A stretch of 64,000 nt of DNA from Marinoscillum sp040222955 (GTDB taxonomy: Bacteria; Bacteroidota; Bacteroidia; Cytophagales; Cyclobacteriaceae). The notes beneath the pieces are model-generated. The model saw only the letters and a list, made by a program, of their open reading frames with translations. It was not told the DNA's origin and made no database searches. The stretch lies in the NCBI RefSeq assembly GCF_040222955.1, contig NZ_JAVKCA010000009.1, positions 248,001-312,000 of the forward strand, written 5' to 3'. The translations under genes and the position numbers were made by a program. Shown piece after piece: positions 1-7,426 of the stretch (positions within the stretch are counted from its first letter, which is position 1; each line of letters begins with the position of its first letter).

Positions 1-296
1 CCCCTCACAATTAAGCCGGGGCAAACATACCGGCCGATTTCAGAAGACAGACACGGCTCACAATTACCCAAATGATCATAAAGGTTCACTTCCGCTCCGA
101 ATACAACCGCACGGTCAGTGGAGTTTATCCTCGACCGCTCCACATCTACATAATAAGGTCCCGGCCCCTGATGTATCAAACCCGAAATCACCAATTCAGT
201 TTCTGACCCGCGCCCAGAGAAATTCAATTCATAAGGCTCTTCACAACCGAAAAAGCAGCAAATGAGAATTGAAAATAAATAAACGATACTTTTCAC
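1..296 (-). CDS. DUF4249-family lipoprotein, 5' part only
   Basis: The first ~98 codons of a gene that runs off the left edge. It starts with GTG at 296 and reads MKSIVYLFSILICCFFGCEE, a short hydrophobic signal ending in a lipoprotein cysteine (FFGC, about residue 18). The following segment (ELVISGLIHQGPGPYYVDVERS) has the 'voi dG i .. gp y v .. l' pattern of DUF4249 proteins, the family also found complete at 37036-37887. DUF4249 lipoproteins usually sit next to a TonB-dependent receptor and are thought to be periplasmic or surface partners of it; no receptor is visible here, but it could lie outside the window. No ATG is available near the start, so the GTG start is inferred from the signal peptide. 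Confidence 0.7.
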   Translation of the reverse strand, partial: MKSIVYLFSILICCFFGCEEPYELNFSGRGSETELVISGLIHQGPGPYYVDVERSRINSTDRAVVFGAEVNLYDHLGNCEPCLSSEIGRYVCPGLIVR

Positions 297-414
297 ACCT
301 AACTTTTCTTTAAAAAGAAACGTATTTTAAAGTTACAAAAATTCCAATTATCCATTACATGTAATCAAATAGATGCCGTTTCATAAACTGAGTTAAGCAT
401 TGTTAACATCAAAC

Positions 415-454
415 AAAAAAAAGGCTTCCAGATTCGCTGGAAGCCTTTTTTTTG
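415..454 (-). terminator. Intrinsic terminator downstream of the barrel gene
   Basis: A 10-bp perfect stem (aaggcttcca 421-430 with tggaagcctt 438-447) with a 7-nt loop, flanked by a run of A on the left and T on the right, so it can end transcription in either direction. It lies 18 nt past the stop of the minus-strand gene 473-1030 and separates it from the DUF4249 gene. Confidence 0.85.
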
Positions 455-472
455 CGTTACTCAGTTGGGTAA

Positions 473-1030
473 TTAGAATGCGTAACCGATCGCAAAGTGC
501 AATTCCGGGCTAAAACCCTGAAACAGATTTTCATTATCAAAATCATCTTCGCTACCCTCTTTGACTTTCAGGTTAAAATCTGAGTATTTGCCACCAAAAG
601 CCAGGTCCATTACAAAGTTCTTGCGCTTGCCCATCAGCCACTGAAAACCGGCCTTGGCACCAAATCTATAGGCATTCAGACTCCCTTTGAAGTCTTCATC
701 GTCATTCTTCAGGGTGAAATTATTATACTTCATAAACGGAGCCAGATAAAACCCATCAAGGGCTTCCTTAGTCACATAAAACCGGTACTCAGGCAGCAAG
801 CCAAGTCCTGAAAATGATGTGCCATCAGATGAATAGCTAAAGAAGGAAACACCCAGCTGAGCTGAGCTGGCATCACCAAGTTTGCGCTCGTAATTGATCT
901 TACCCAGCCCAATAATTAAACCCAGTGGGTTAGCTTTCAACGTGTTCTTCTTGTCCGGTGCATCCTGTGCTGATACTGTGGCAACTCCGAATACTGCAAT
1001 GAGAAAAAATGAGGTTAGAACCTTTTTCAT
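473..1030 (-). CDS. Small outer-membrane beta-barrel protein (DUF3575-like)
   Basis: A 185-residue secreted protein with a clear signal peptide (MKKVLTSFFLIAVFGVATVSA, cut before QDAP). The mature part alternates polar and hydrophobic residues as expected of amphipathic strands, has a 'NPLGLIIGLGKINYER' segment like DUF3575/OmpA-type eight-stranded barrels, and ends in an aromatic residue (GYAF) as outer-membrane proteins do. No enzymatic motif is visible. It is monocistronic, with its own terminator on the 3' side. The barrel call rests on composition and end residues; the function is unknown. Confidence 0.65.
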   Translation of the reverse strand: MKKVLTSFFLIAVFGVATVSAQDAPDKKNTLKANPLGLIIGLGKINYERKLGDASSAQLGVSFFSYSSDGTSFSGLGLLPEYRFYVTKEALDGFYLAPFMKYNNFTLKNDDEDFKGSLNAYRFGAKAGFQWLMGKRKNFVMDLAFGGKYSDFNLKVKEGSEDDFDNENLFQGFSPELHFAIGYAF

Positions 1031-1216
1031 AAGTATATAAGTTTGTTTGGCGGGAGGGAAACAAATGGCGTGCCAGACCCGCTATCAATACACTACACAT
1101 CGTAGATAAAAAACCCCATTAATGCCATTTTAACAGCATTAAAGACCACTCTTTATAAATGAATCTGGTTTGATGTCGTAATTATTATCATTTCTGTAAA
1201 AAAATCAGGGAGGTAG

Positions 1217-1249
1217 GTTGTCAATTTGCTGGCTTATATATTAGCTTTG
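1217..1249 (+). promoter_or_regulatory. Candidate promoter of the ilv operon
   Basis: TAgcTTTG at 1242-1249 matches the Bacteroidota -7 consensus TAnnTTTG exactly, and gTTG at 1217-1220 lies 21 nt upstream, the usual distance for the -33 element. Transcription would start near 1253-1258, only a few bases before the leader-peptide ATG at 1260, so the leader mRNA would be almost leaderless. This is inferred from consensus only. Confidence 0.6.
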
Positions 1250-1259
1250 ATTTCGAATA

Positions 1260-1346
1260 ATGAAAAGAATAAACCTAAATATTGTCATTGTACCAATTAT
1301 TATTCTGGTCACCACTGTGATTAGGAATGGGAATGGCTGTGTTTAG
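1260..1346 (+). CDS. ilvL: ilv leader peptide (attenuator peptide), 28 aa
   Basis: A short reading frame from ATG 1260 to TAG 1344-1346 encodes MKRINLNIVIVPIIILVTTV followed by IRNGNGCV. Half of its 28 residues are Ile (7), Val (5) or Leu (2), with two Thr as well, concentrated in codons 8-21. That is the composition expected of a leader peptide whose translation senses charged tRNA-Ile and tRNA-Val, as in the enterobacterial ilv operons. It ends 22 nt before a strong intrinsic terminator, and its last codons contain the bases that can form the competing antiterminator. The genes that follow make isoleucine and valine. The symbol is given by functional analogy with ilvL, not homology. Confidence 0.8.
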   Translation: MKRINLNIVIVPIIILVTTVIRNGNGCV

Positions 1347-1380
1347 CAGAAAATATAAAATAAACACAAAGCGCCATTCC
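1330..1380 (+). promoter_or_regulatory. Antiterminator pairing of the ilv attenuator
   Basis: ggaatggc at 1330-1337, inside the last codons of the leader peptide, is perfectly complementary to gccattcc at 1373-1380, which is the 5' arm of the terminator. The two pairings exclude each other. A ribosome stalled on Ile/Val codons 13-17 leaves 1330-1337 free, so the antiterminator can form and transcription enters ilvE; a ribosome reaching the stop codon covers 1330-1337, so the terminator forms. The overlapping repeat ggaatggg at 1324-1331 offers a weaker alternative. I see no convincing separate 'protector' hairpin for the untranslated state. Confidence 0.75.
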
Positions 1381-1404
1381 TTACTCGGAATGGCGCTTTT
1401 TTTT
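1368..1404 (+). terminator. Attenuator terminator in the ilv leader
   Basis: A 13-bp perfect stem (1368-1380 with 1387-1399), GC-rich at its centre (gcgccattcc), 6-nt loop, followed by eight T (1397-1404). It stands 13 nt before the ilvE ATG, and no complete plus-strand gene lies upstream that it could serve, so its position fits attenuation rather than ordinary gene-end termination. Confidence 0.9.
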
Positions 1405-1417
1405 AATCAAATTGACT

Positions 1418-2308
1418 ATGTACTACGACGATCGTACAGAAGTATTTTTGGATGGGGAATGGATCAAGGCCAAGGACGCAAAAGCCAGTCTTTTTGATCA
1501 GACCCTTCACTATGGCACAGGCGTTTTTGATGGCTTGAGGTCATATAACAATGGTAATGGGTTCAATATTTTCAAACCGGCCGAGCACTTCAAAAGACTG
1601 CACAAGGCCGCTGAAAAGGTTTTCCTGAAAATCCCCTATCCCATCGAAGACCTCATCAAAATAGCCTACGACCTGATAGACAGAAACAACCTGACCAATG
1701 CCTATATCAGGCCTTTGGTTTTTGCCGGACCCAATATGATCCTGGCACCCTCTAAGGAATCACACTTTTTCATGACCGCATGGAAATGGGCCAAATACCC
1801 CGGATACGAGCCACTCAACACCATGATCTCGTCCTACCTGAAGCCTAGCCCAAAATCTACCGTGGTAGACGCCAAAATCGTAGGAAACTACTCCGCCAAT
1901 ACCCTGGCATCCGCTGAAGCCAAACGACTGGGCTACGATGAAGCCATCCTACTGGATCACAACGGGCACCTTGCCGAAGGGCCTGGCAGCAACATCTTTT
2001 ATGAAAAAAACGGAGAACTCTTCACACCCAAACTGGGCAACATCTTCCCCGGGATCACCAGAAGCACTGTGCTGGAGATTTGCGAAGAACTCAAGGTGAA
2101 GGTCACCGAAAAAGACATCACTCCCGAAGAATTTTACAAAGCTGATCACGCTTTTTTCTGTGGCACCGCCACTGAGATCACTCACATCAGTTCTGTAAAT
2201 GGAGAAAAATTCAAAAAAGAGTGGGAAGGTTCCATCGGACACAACCTCCACTTGATCTACCAACAAAAAGTAATGTTTGACGAGTACCAGGGACTCACGA
2301 TTGTATAA
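1418..2308 (+). CDS. ilvE: Branched-chain amino acid aminotransferase
   Basis: PLP-dependent fold-type IV transaminase making the last step of isoleucine, valine and leucine synthesis. The 296-residue length is typical. The PLP lysine is in DAKIVGNY (K153), and the phosphate-binding EGPGSNIF follows about 30 residues later, both class IV hallmarks; the N-terminal 'HYGTGVFDGLRSY' is also typical. ATG 1418 is chosen over the TTG at 1412 because it gives the usual N-terminus. First structural gene of ilvE-D-B-N-C-A, directly behind the attenuator, and separated from ilvD by one nucleotide. Confidence 0.95.
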   Translation: MYYDDRTEVFLDGEWIKAKDAKASLFDQTLHYGTGVFDGLRSYNNGNGFNIFKPAEHFKRLHKAAEKVFLKIPYPIEDLIKIAYDLIDRNNLTNAYIRPLVFAGPNMILAPSKESHFFMTAWKWAKYPGYEPLNTMISSYLKPSPKSTVVDAKIVGNYSANTLASAEAKRLGYDEAILLDHNGHLAEGPGSNIFYEKNGELFTPKLGNIFPGITRSTVLEICEELKVKVTEKDITPEEFYKADHAFFCGTATEITHISSVNGEKFKKEWEGSIGHNLHLIYQQKVMFDEYQGLTIV

Positions 2309-2309
2309 A

Positions 2310-3986
2310 ATGGCGCAAGAACTCAACACTTTTAGCAAAGTAATCACGCAAGATCCTACACAGCCTGCCTCGCAGGCACAGCTCTATGCTACAGGCCTCA
2401 CTGAGGAAGACATGGACAGAGCTCAGGTGGGCATCGTATCCACAGGCTTTGAGGGCAACCCGTGCAACATGCACCTCAACATCCTCGCCCATCAGGTGAA
2501 AAAGGGTGTAAGAGAAGCTGACCTGGTGGGTCTTATTTTTCACACCATTGGTGTCAGTGATGGTATTTCCAATGGTACCGTAGGGATGAAATACTCTCTC
2601 ATTTCTCGCGACATCATTGCCGACTCTATCGAGACTGTGGTCAATGCCCAGTTTTATGATGCTGTGGTGCCTGTAGTGGGATGTGATAAAAACATGCCGG
2701 GAGCCATCATGGCCCTCGGAAGGCTCAACAGACCCGGACTGATGGTCTACGGAGGCTCTGTAAAGCCCGGAAAATGGAAAGGCGAAGACCTGAACATTGT
2801 ATCGGCTTTTGAAGCTTATGGTGCCAGAATGCAGGGCAGCATGTCCGATGAAGACTACAAAGGCATTATCAAAAACTCCATCCCCGGGCCGGGAGCCTGC
2901 GGAGGCATGTACACTGCCAACACCATGGCATCAGCCATTGAGGCCATGGGCATGAGCTTGCCTTTTAGCTCTTCCAACCCTGCCGTGAGTGATGAGAAAC
3001 AAACTGAAACTCAAAAAGTGGGGGCAGCTATCAGAAACCTGCTGGAGAAAAATATTCTACCAAGAGACATCATGACAAAAGAGGCATTTGAAAATGCCAT
3101 TACCACTGTGATGATACTGGGTGGCTCTACCAATGCGGTACTTCACCTCATTGCCATGGCCAGATCAGTGGATGTCAACATCGGATTGGACGACTTTCAG
3201 CGAATCAGTGACAAGACCCCTTTCCTTGCCGACCTGAAACCTAGTGGCCGGTTCCTCATGGAGGACCTGCACATGATTGGCGGAGTACCCGGTGTATTGA
3301 AGCTTTTGCTGAAGGAAGGCTACCTTCATGGCGACTGTATGACGGTCACAGGCAAGACACTGGCCGAAAACCTGGCTGAGGTTCCGGATCTGCACGATGA
3401 TAAAGGACTGATGTACAGCTTTGATAAACCAATCAAAGCCAAGGGACACCTTCAGATTCTCTATGGCAACCTGGCTCCAGAAGGAGCCGTGGCCAAGATC
3501 ACCGGCAAAGAAGGAGAGGTATTTGAAGGACCCGCCCGAATTTATGAAGATGAATTTGATGCCATTCGCGGCATACAGGAGGAAGTACAAAAAGGAGAGG
3601 TCATTGTGATCAGATACTCAGGGCCCAAAGGGGCACCCGGAATGCCGGAAATGCTCAAACCTACGGGTGCGGTGATGGGCAAAGGCCTTGGCAAAGACGT
3701 TGCACTGATCACCGATGGCCGGTTCTCAGGCGGATCGCATGGTTTTGTGGTGGGTCACATCACCCCGGAAGCTCAGGAAGGGGGCCCGCTGGGGTTGATT
3801 CAAAACGGTGACATCATCCGCATAGATGCCATCACCAACAAACTGGAAGTGAAGCTTTCGGATGAAGAGTTGGAGGCCCGAAGAAAGTCCTGGAACAAGC
3901 CGCCATATAAGGCTACCAAGGGCATATTAAGGAAATATATTAATTCAGTAAAATCAGCCTCAGAGGGTTGCGTAACTGATGAATAA
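2310..3986 (+). CDS. ilvD: Dihydroxy-acid dehydratase
   Basis: Iron-sulfur enzyme converting 2,3-dihydroxy acids to the 2-keto acids that precede valine and isoleucine. About 558 residues, normal length. The three cluster-region cysteines are visible: NPCNMHLN (about residue 52), GCDKNMPG (about 124) and GACGGMYTANTM (about 197). The C-terminal part carries TDGRFSGGSHGFVVGH, the family signature. ATG 2310 follows the ilvE stop by one base; an upstream TTG in frame lies inside ilvE and is less likely. Its last 8 nt overlap the start of ilvB (ATGAATAA). Confidence 0.96.
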   Translation: MAQELNTFSKVITQDPTQPASQAQLYATGLTEEDMDRAQVGIVSTGFEGNPCNMHLNILAHQVKKGVREADLVGLIFHTIGVSDGISNGTVGMKYSLISRDIIADSIETVVNAQFYDAVVPVVGCDKNMPGAIMALGRLNRPGLMVYGGSVKPGKWKGEDLNIVSAFEAYGARMQGSMSDEDYKGIIKNSIPGPGACGGMYTANTMASAIEAMGMSLPFSSSNPAVSDEKQTETQKVGAAIRNLLEKNILPRDIMTKEAFENAITTVMILGGSTNAVLHLIAMARSVDVNIGLDDFQRISDKTPFLADLKPSGRFLMEDLHMIGGVPGVLKLLLKEGYLHGDCMTVTGKTLAENLAEVPDLHDDKGLMYSFDKPIKAKGHLQILYGNLAPEGAVAKITGKEGEVFEGPARIYEDEFDAIRGIQEEVQKGEVIVIRYSGPKGAPGMPEMLKPTGAVMGKGLGKDVALITDGRFSGGSHGFVVGHITPEAQEGGPLGLIQNGDIIRIDAITNKLEVKLSDEELEARRKSWNKPPYKATKGILRKYINSVKSASEGCVTDE

Positions 3987-5730
3987 ACATAAGACTATGA
4001 ATTCACCATCTTTAGCGGTAGAGAAGGAGCCCAAACAGTCCACGATCAAGGTATCGGGAGCAGAGGCGGTTTTATTGTGCCTGATCGAAGAAGGAGTTGA
4101 TGTCATATTTGGCTATCCCGGAGGTGCCATCATGCCTATTTATGATGCGCTGTATGGTTATGCCGACAAGCTCAACCACATTCTGACCAGACACGAGCAA
4201 GGTGCAGCGCATGCTGCACAAGGATATGCCAGAGTCAATGGACGTACCGGAGTCTGCTTTGCAACCTCAGGTCCCGGAGCGACCAACCTCATCACCGGCA
4301 TAGCCGATGCGCAAATCGACTCTACACCTTTGGTGGCCATTACCGGCCAGGTGCCTTCACACCTTTTGGGCACGGATGCCTTTCAGGAAACCGACGTGGT
4401 AGGCATCTCCATGCCTGTCACCAAGTGGAACTATCAGGTGACACGGGCGGAAGAAATCCCTGAAGCCATAGCCAGGGCCTTCTATATTGCCGGCACAGGC
4501 AGGCCAGGTCCCGTATTGGTGGATATCACCAAGGATGCACAGTTTGGTGAATTTGAGTTCAGCTATAAGAAATGCACCAAAATCAGAAGCTATCACCCTT
4601 ATCCCATATTGGAAGAAGATAAGATAGCCGATGCTGCCAAAATCATCAATGAAGCCAAAAAACCATTTCTGTTGGTAGGGCATGGCGTGTTGATCTCGGA
4701 GGCTCAAAAGGAACTCCTTGCTTTTGCAGAAAAAGCCAATATCCCAATGGCCTCTACCTTGATGGGACTCTCTGCAGTACCAGTGAACCATCCACTCTAT
4801 GTGGGGTATCTGGGCATGCATGGTAACTATGGGCCAAACATCAAAACCAACGAGTGTGATGTGATGATCGCCATAGGAATGCGCTTTGACGACCGGGTAA
4901 CCGGTGACCTGAAAAAGTACGCACGCCAGGCCAAGGTCATTCACATAGAAATAGATCCGGCTGAGATTGATAAAAATGTAAAAACTACGGTGGCCATCAA
5001 CGCAGATGCCAAGCAGGCGCTGCAATCATTGATTAAGCAGACGGAGTCCAACAACCACGAGGCATGGATTGCAGAATTCAGGGCATGCGACAAGCTGGAA
5101 GAAGAGAAAGTAACTAAAAAGGAGAAATTTCCTACGGAAGGCCCCATTTTGATGGCTGAAGTCATCCGAATGATTTCTGACAAGACAGAAGGTAAAGCGG
5201 TGATAGTAACCGACGTAGGTCAGCATCAGATGGTAGCCAGCCGCTACTATGAATTTGCAGACACCGACTCCAATATCACTTCGGGTGGATTGGGCACGAT
5301 GGGCTTCGCCCTGCCCGCCTCTATGGGTGCACAGGTAGGCCGCCCGGACAGAATGGTCATTGCAGTGATCGGTGACGGTGGATTTCAGATGACCATACAA
5401 GAGCTGGGTACGATCTATCAGAACAATCTGCCAGTGAAAATCCTCATTCTCAACAATAACTTCCTGGGAATGGTACGTCAGTGGCAACAGCTCTTCCATG
5501 ACAGAAGATATTCTTTCACCGAGTTGACCAACCCTGACTTTCAGAAAATCACTGAAGGCTACGGCATCAAAACCAACAAAGTAGTGGAGAGAGCCGCACT
5601 GAATGCAGCAATCGACGAATGGCTGGCTGACGAAGGCCCTACCCTGCTGGAAGTAGTGGTAGAGAAAGAAGAAAATGTATTTCCAATGGTGCCATCAGGA
5701 GCCTCAGTATCTGACATCAGATTAGAGTAA
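3979..5730 (+). CDS. ilvB: Acetolactate synthase, large catalytic subunit
   Basis: Thiamine diphosphate enzyme condensing pyruvate with pyruvate or 2-oxobutyrate, the first common step. Domains in order: TPP-binding N-terminal domain with the catalytic glutamate in RHEQGAAHAAQGYAR (about residue 72), central FAD/Rossmann-like domain (about 215-350), and C-terminal TPP domain with GDGGFQM...NN (about 465-495). 583 residues, with about 25 extra N-terminal residues; M7 at 3997 is an alternative start. Overlaps ilvD by 8 nt, which suggests translational coupling, and is followed after 19 nt by its regulatory subunit ilvN. Confidence 0.96.
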   Translation: MNKHKTMNSPSLAVEKEPKQSTIKVSGAEAVLLCLIEEGVDVIFGYPGGAIMPIYDALYGYADKLNHILTRHEQGAAHAAQGYARVNGRTGVCFATSGPGATNLITGIADAQIDSTPLVAITGQVPSHLLGTDAFQETDVVGISMPVTKWNYQVTRAEEIPEAIARAFYIAGTGRPGPVLVDITKDAQFGEFEFSYKKCTKIRSYHPYPILEEDKIADAAKIINEAKKPFLLVGHGVLISEAQKELLAFAEKANIPMASTLMGLSAVPVNHPLYVGYLGMHGNYGPNIKTNECDVMIAIGMRFDDRVTGDLKKYARQAKVIHIEIDPAEIDKNVKTTVAINADAKQALQSLIKQTESNNHEAWIAEFRACDKLEEEKVTKKEKFPTEGPILMAEVIRMISDKTEGKAVIVTDVGQHQMVASRYYEFADTDSNITSGGLGTMGFALPASMGAQVGRPDRMVIAVIGDGGFQMTIQELGTIYQNNLPVKILILNNNFLGMVRQWQQLFHDRRYSFTELTNPDFQKITEGYGIKTNKVVERAALNAAIDEWLADEGPTLLEVVVEKEENVFPMVPSGASVSDIRLE

Positions 5731-5749
5731 CCCATTTAATAAACAAACC

Positions 5750-6343
5750 ATGTCAAACTCTATATATAGCGAAGACAGCAGTGAGAAAGTGGAAAAAGAC
5801 TTCACGCTTTCGGTCCTTACCGAAGACAAGGCGGGGCTCTTGAACCACATCACCATCATTTTCACCAGGCGGAAAATGAACATTATCAGCTTGAATGTAT
5901 CCACCACTGAGGTAGCGGGAGTATCCCGGTTTACCATTGTGCTGCATTCCACCCGCGAAACCATCGAAAAAGTGGTGAAGCAGATCAGAAAGCTCATTGA
6001 TGTGCTCGGTGCCTTTGTCTACGAAGACAGTGAGATCTACTATCAGGAAATAGCCCTTTACAAAGTGCCCACCAAGGTGTTTTTGAATGGGAGCAAGATA
6101 GAAGACCTGGTGAGAAACAGCGGCGCACGCATACTCGTGATCGAAGAGGATCACATCATCATAGAAAAAACCGGTCACAAGAAAGACACGCATGACCTTT
6201 ACAAAAAACTCGAGCCCCATGGTTTGCTGGAGTTTGTGCGGTCCGGAAGGGTGGCCATTTCAAAATCAAAAAGAAAGACCGAGGCCTACATCAAGCAATT
6301 GGAGGATGCCCCGTCACATTATTTAAGCATAAAAGATTTTTAA
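5750..6343 (+). CDS. ilvN: Acetolactate synthase, small regulatory subunit
   Basis: 197-residue ACT-domain subunit that binds the large subunit and confers valine feedback inhibition. The ACT domain (about residues 18-95) has the characteristic LTEDKAGLLNHITIIFTRRK and N-I-S-L motif; a second, ALS_ss C-terminal domain follows (about 100-175, 'YYQEIALYKV'). Length is between the short E. coli IlvN/IlvM and the ~160-residue IlvH type, with a short extra N-terminus. Sits between ilvB and ilvC in the operon. Confidence 0.93.
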   Translation: MSNSIYSEDSSEKVEKDFTLSVLTEDKAGLLNHITIIFTRRKMNIISLNVSTTEVAGVSRFTIVLHSTRETIEKVVKQIRKLIDVLGAFVYEDSEIYYQEIALYKVPTKVFLNGSKIEDLVRNSGARILVIEEDHIIIEKTGHKKDTHDLYKKLEPHGLLEFVRSGRVAISKSKRKTEAYIKQLEDAPSHYLSIKDF

Positions 6344-6371
6344 ACTTATTTTATTACAAACAAACAAAACA

Positions 6372-7418
6372 ATGGCGAAAATCAATTTTGGAGGTGTAGA
6401 AGAGGAAGTAGTAACAAGAGAAGAATTTCCTTTATCAAAAGCTCAGGAAGTACTAAAAGGTGAGACAGTAGCAGTATTGGGCTACGGCGTGCAGGGTCCT
6501 GGTCAGGCACTCAACCTCAAAGACAATGGCATCAACGTGATCGTTGGTCAGAGAAAAGATTCTAAAACCTGGGACAAGGCAGTAGCCGACGGATGGGTAC
6601 CAGGTGAGACACTTTTCGAACTGGAAGAAGCTTGCGAAAGAGGCACTATCCTTCAGTTCTTACTTTCAGATGCTGGTCAGATAGCACTTTGGCCTACCGT
6701 AAAGAAATACCTTACTCCAGGAAAAGCACTTTACTTTTCTCACGGATTTGGGGTGACTTACAAAGAAAAAACCGGCATTATTCCTCCGGCAGATGTAGAT
6801 GTGATCCTGGTAGCCCCTAAAGGTTCAGGAACTTCACTCAGGAGACTTTTTGTAGAAGGAAAAGGGCTTAACTCCAGCTTTGCCATCCACCAGGATGCTA
6901 CTGGAAAAGCCAAAGACCGGGTAGTGGCTTTGGGAATCGCAGTAGGATCAGGATACCTGTTCGAAACCGATTTTTACAGAGAAGTTTCTTCTGACCTGAC
7001 TGGTGAAAGAGGTACATTGATGGGTGCTATTCAGGGAATCTTCCGTGCACAGTACGAAGTGTTGAGAGCCAATGGTCACTCACCTTCTGAGGCTTTCAAC
7101 GAAACGGTGGAAGAAGCTACTCAGTCTCTTTATCCGCTGATCGCTGAGAATGGCATGGACTGGATGTATGCCAACTGCTCTACCACTGCACAAAGAGGTG
7201 CTTTGGATTGGATGGGACCTTTCTATGAAGCTACCAAACCAGTTTTTGAAAAACTCTATAAGTCAGTGACCGATGGCATAGAAGCTCAGAAATCTATCGA
7301 CAGCAACTCTCAGCCAGACTACAGAGTAAAACTGGAAGCAGAATTGAAAGAATTGGAAGAATCTGAAATGTGGCAGGCCGGCAAAGCTGTAAGAAAGCTG
7401 CGTCCTGAAAACAGTTAA
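6372..7418 (+). CDS. ilvC: Ketol-acid reductoisomerase (NAD(P)H)
   Basis: Mg-dependent isomerisation and reduction of acetolactate to dihydroxy-isovalerate (and the isoleucine equivalent). The Rossmann motif GYGVQGPGQA is near residue 37; the C-terminal all-helical domain contains the metal-binding acidic residues in the DLTGERGTLMGA and NETVEEATQSLYP segments. 348 residues, so a class I (short) enzyme. Separated from ilvN by 28 nt with an A-rich leader. Codon use at the start is A-rich, as for many well expressed genes in this phylum. Confidence 0.96.
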   Translation: MAKINFGGVEEEVVTREEFPLSKAQEVLKGETVAVLGYGVQGPGQALNLKDNGINVIVGQRKDSKTWDKAVADGWVPGETLFELEEACERGTILQFLLSDAGQIALWPTVKKYLTPGKALYFSHGFGVTYKEKTGIIPPADVDVILVAPKGSGTSLRRLFVEGKGLNSSFAIHQDATGKAKDRVVALGIAVGSGYLFETDFYREVSSDLTGERGTLMGAIQGIFRAQYEVLRANGHSPSEAFNETVEEATQSLYPLIAENGMDWMYANCSTTAQRGALDWMGPFYEATKPVFEKLYKSVTDGIEAQKSIDSNSQPDYRVKLEAELKELEESEMWQAGKAVRKLRPENS

Positions 7419-7426
7419 TTAATAGA

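Noticed and set aside
1368..1404. The hairpin before ilvE as an ordinary terminator of an upstream gene
   Set aside because: There is no plus-strand gene upstream except the 28-codon leader ORF, so it fits attenuation better.
4357..5025. Open frame of 222 codons on the minus strand inside ilvB, plus similar long antisense frames in ilvD, thrA and thrC (e.g. 9788-10306, 12308-12796)
   Set aside because: They lie opposite highly conserved enzyme genes, lack family signatures and starts, and reflect the codon bias of the sense strand.
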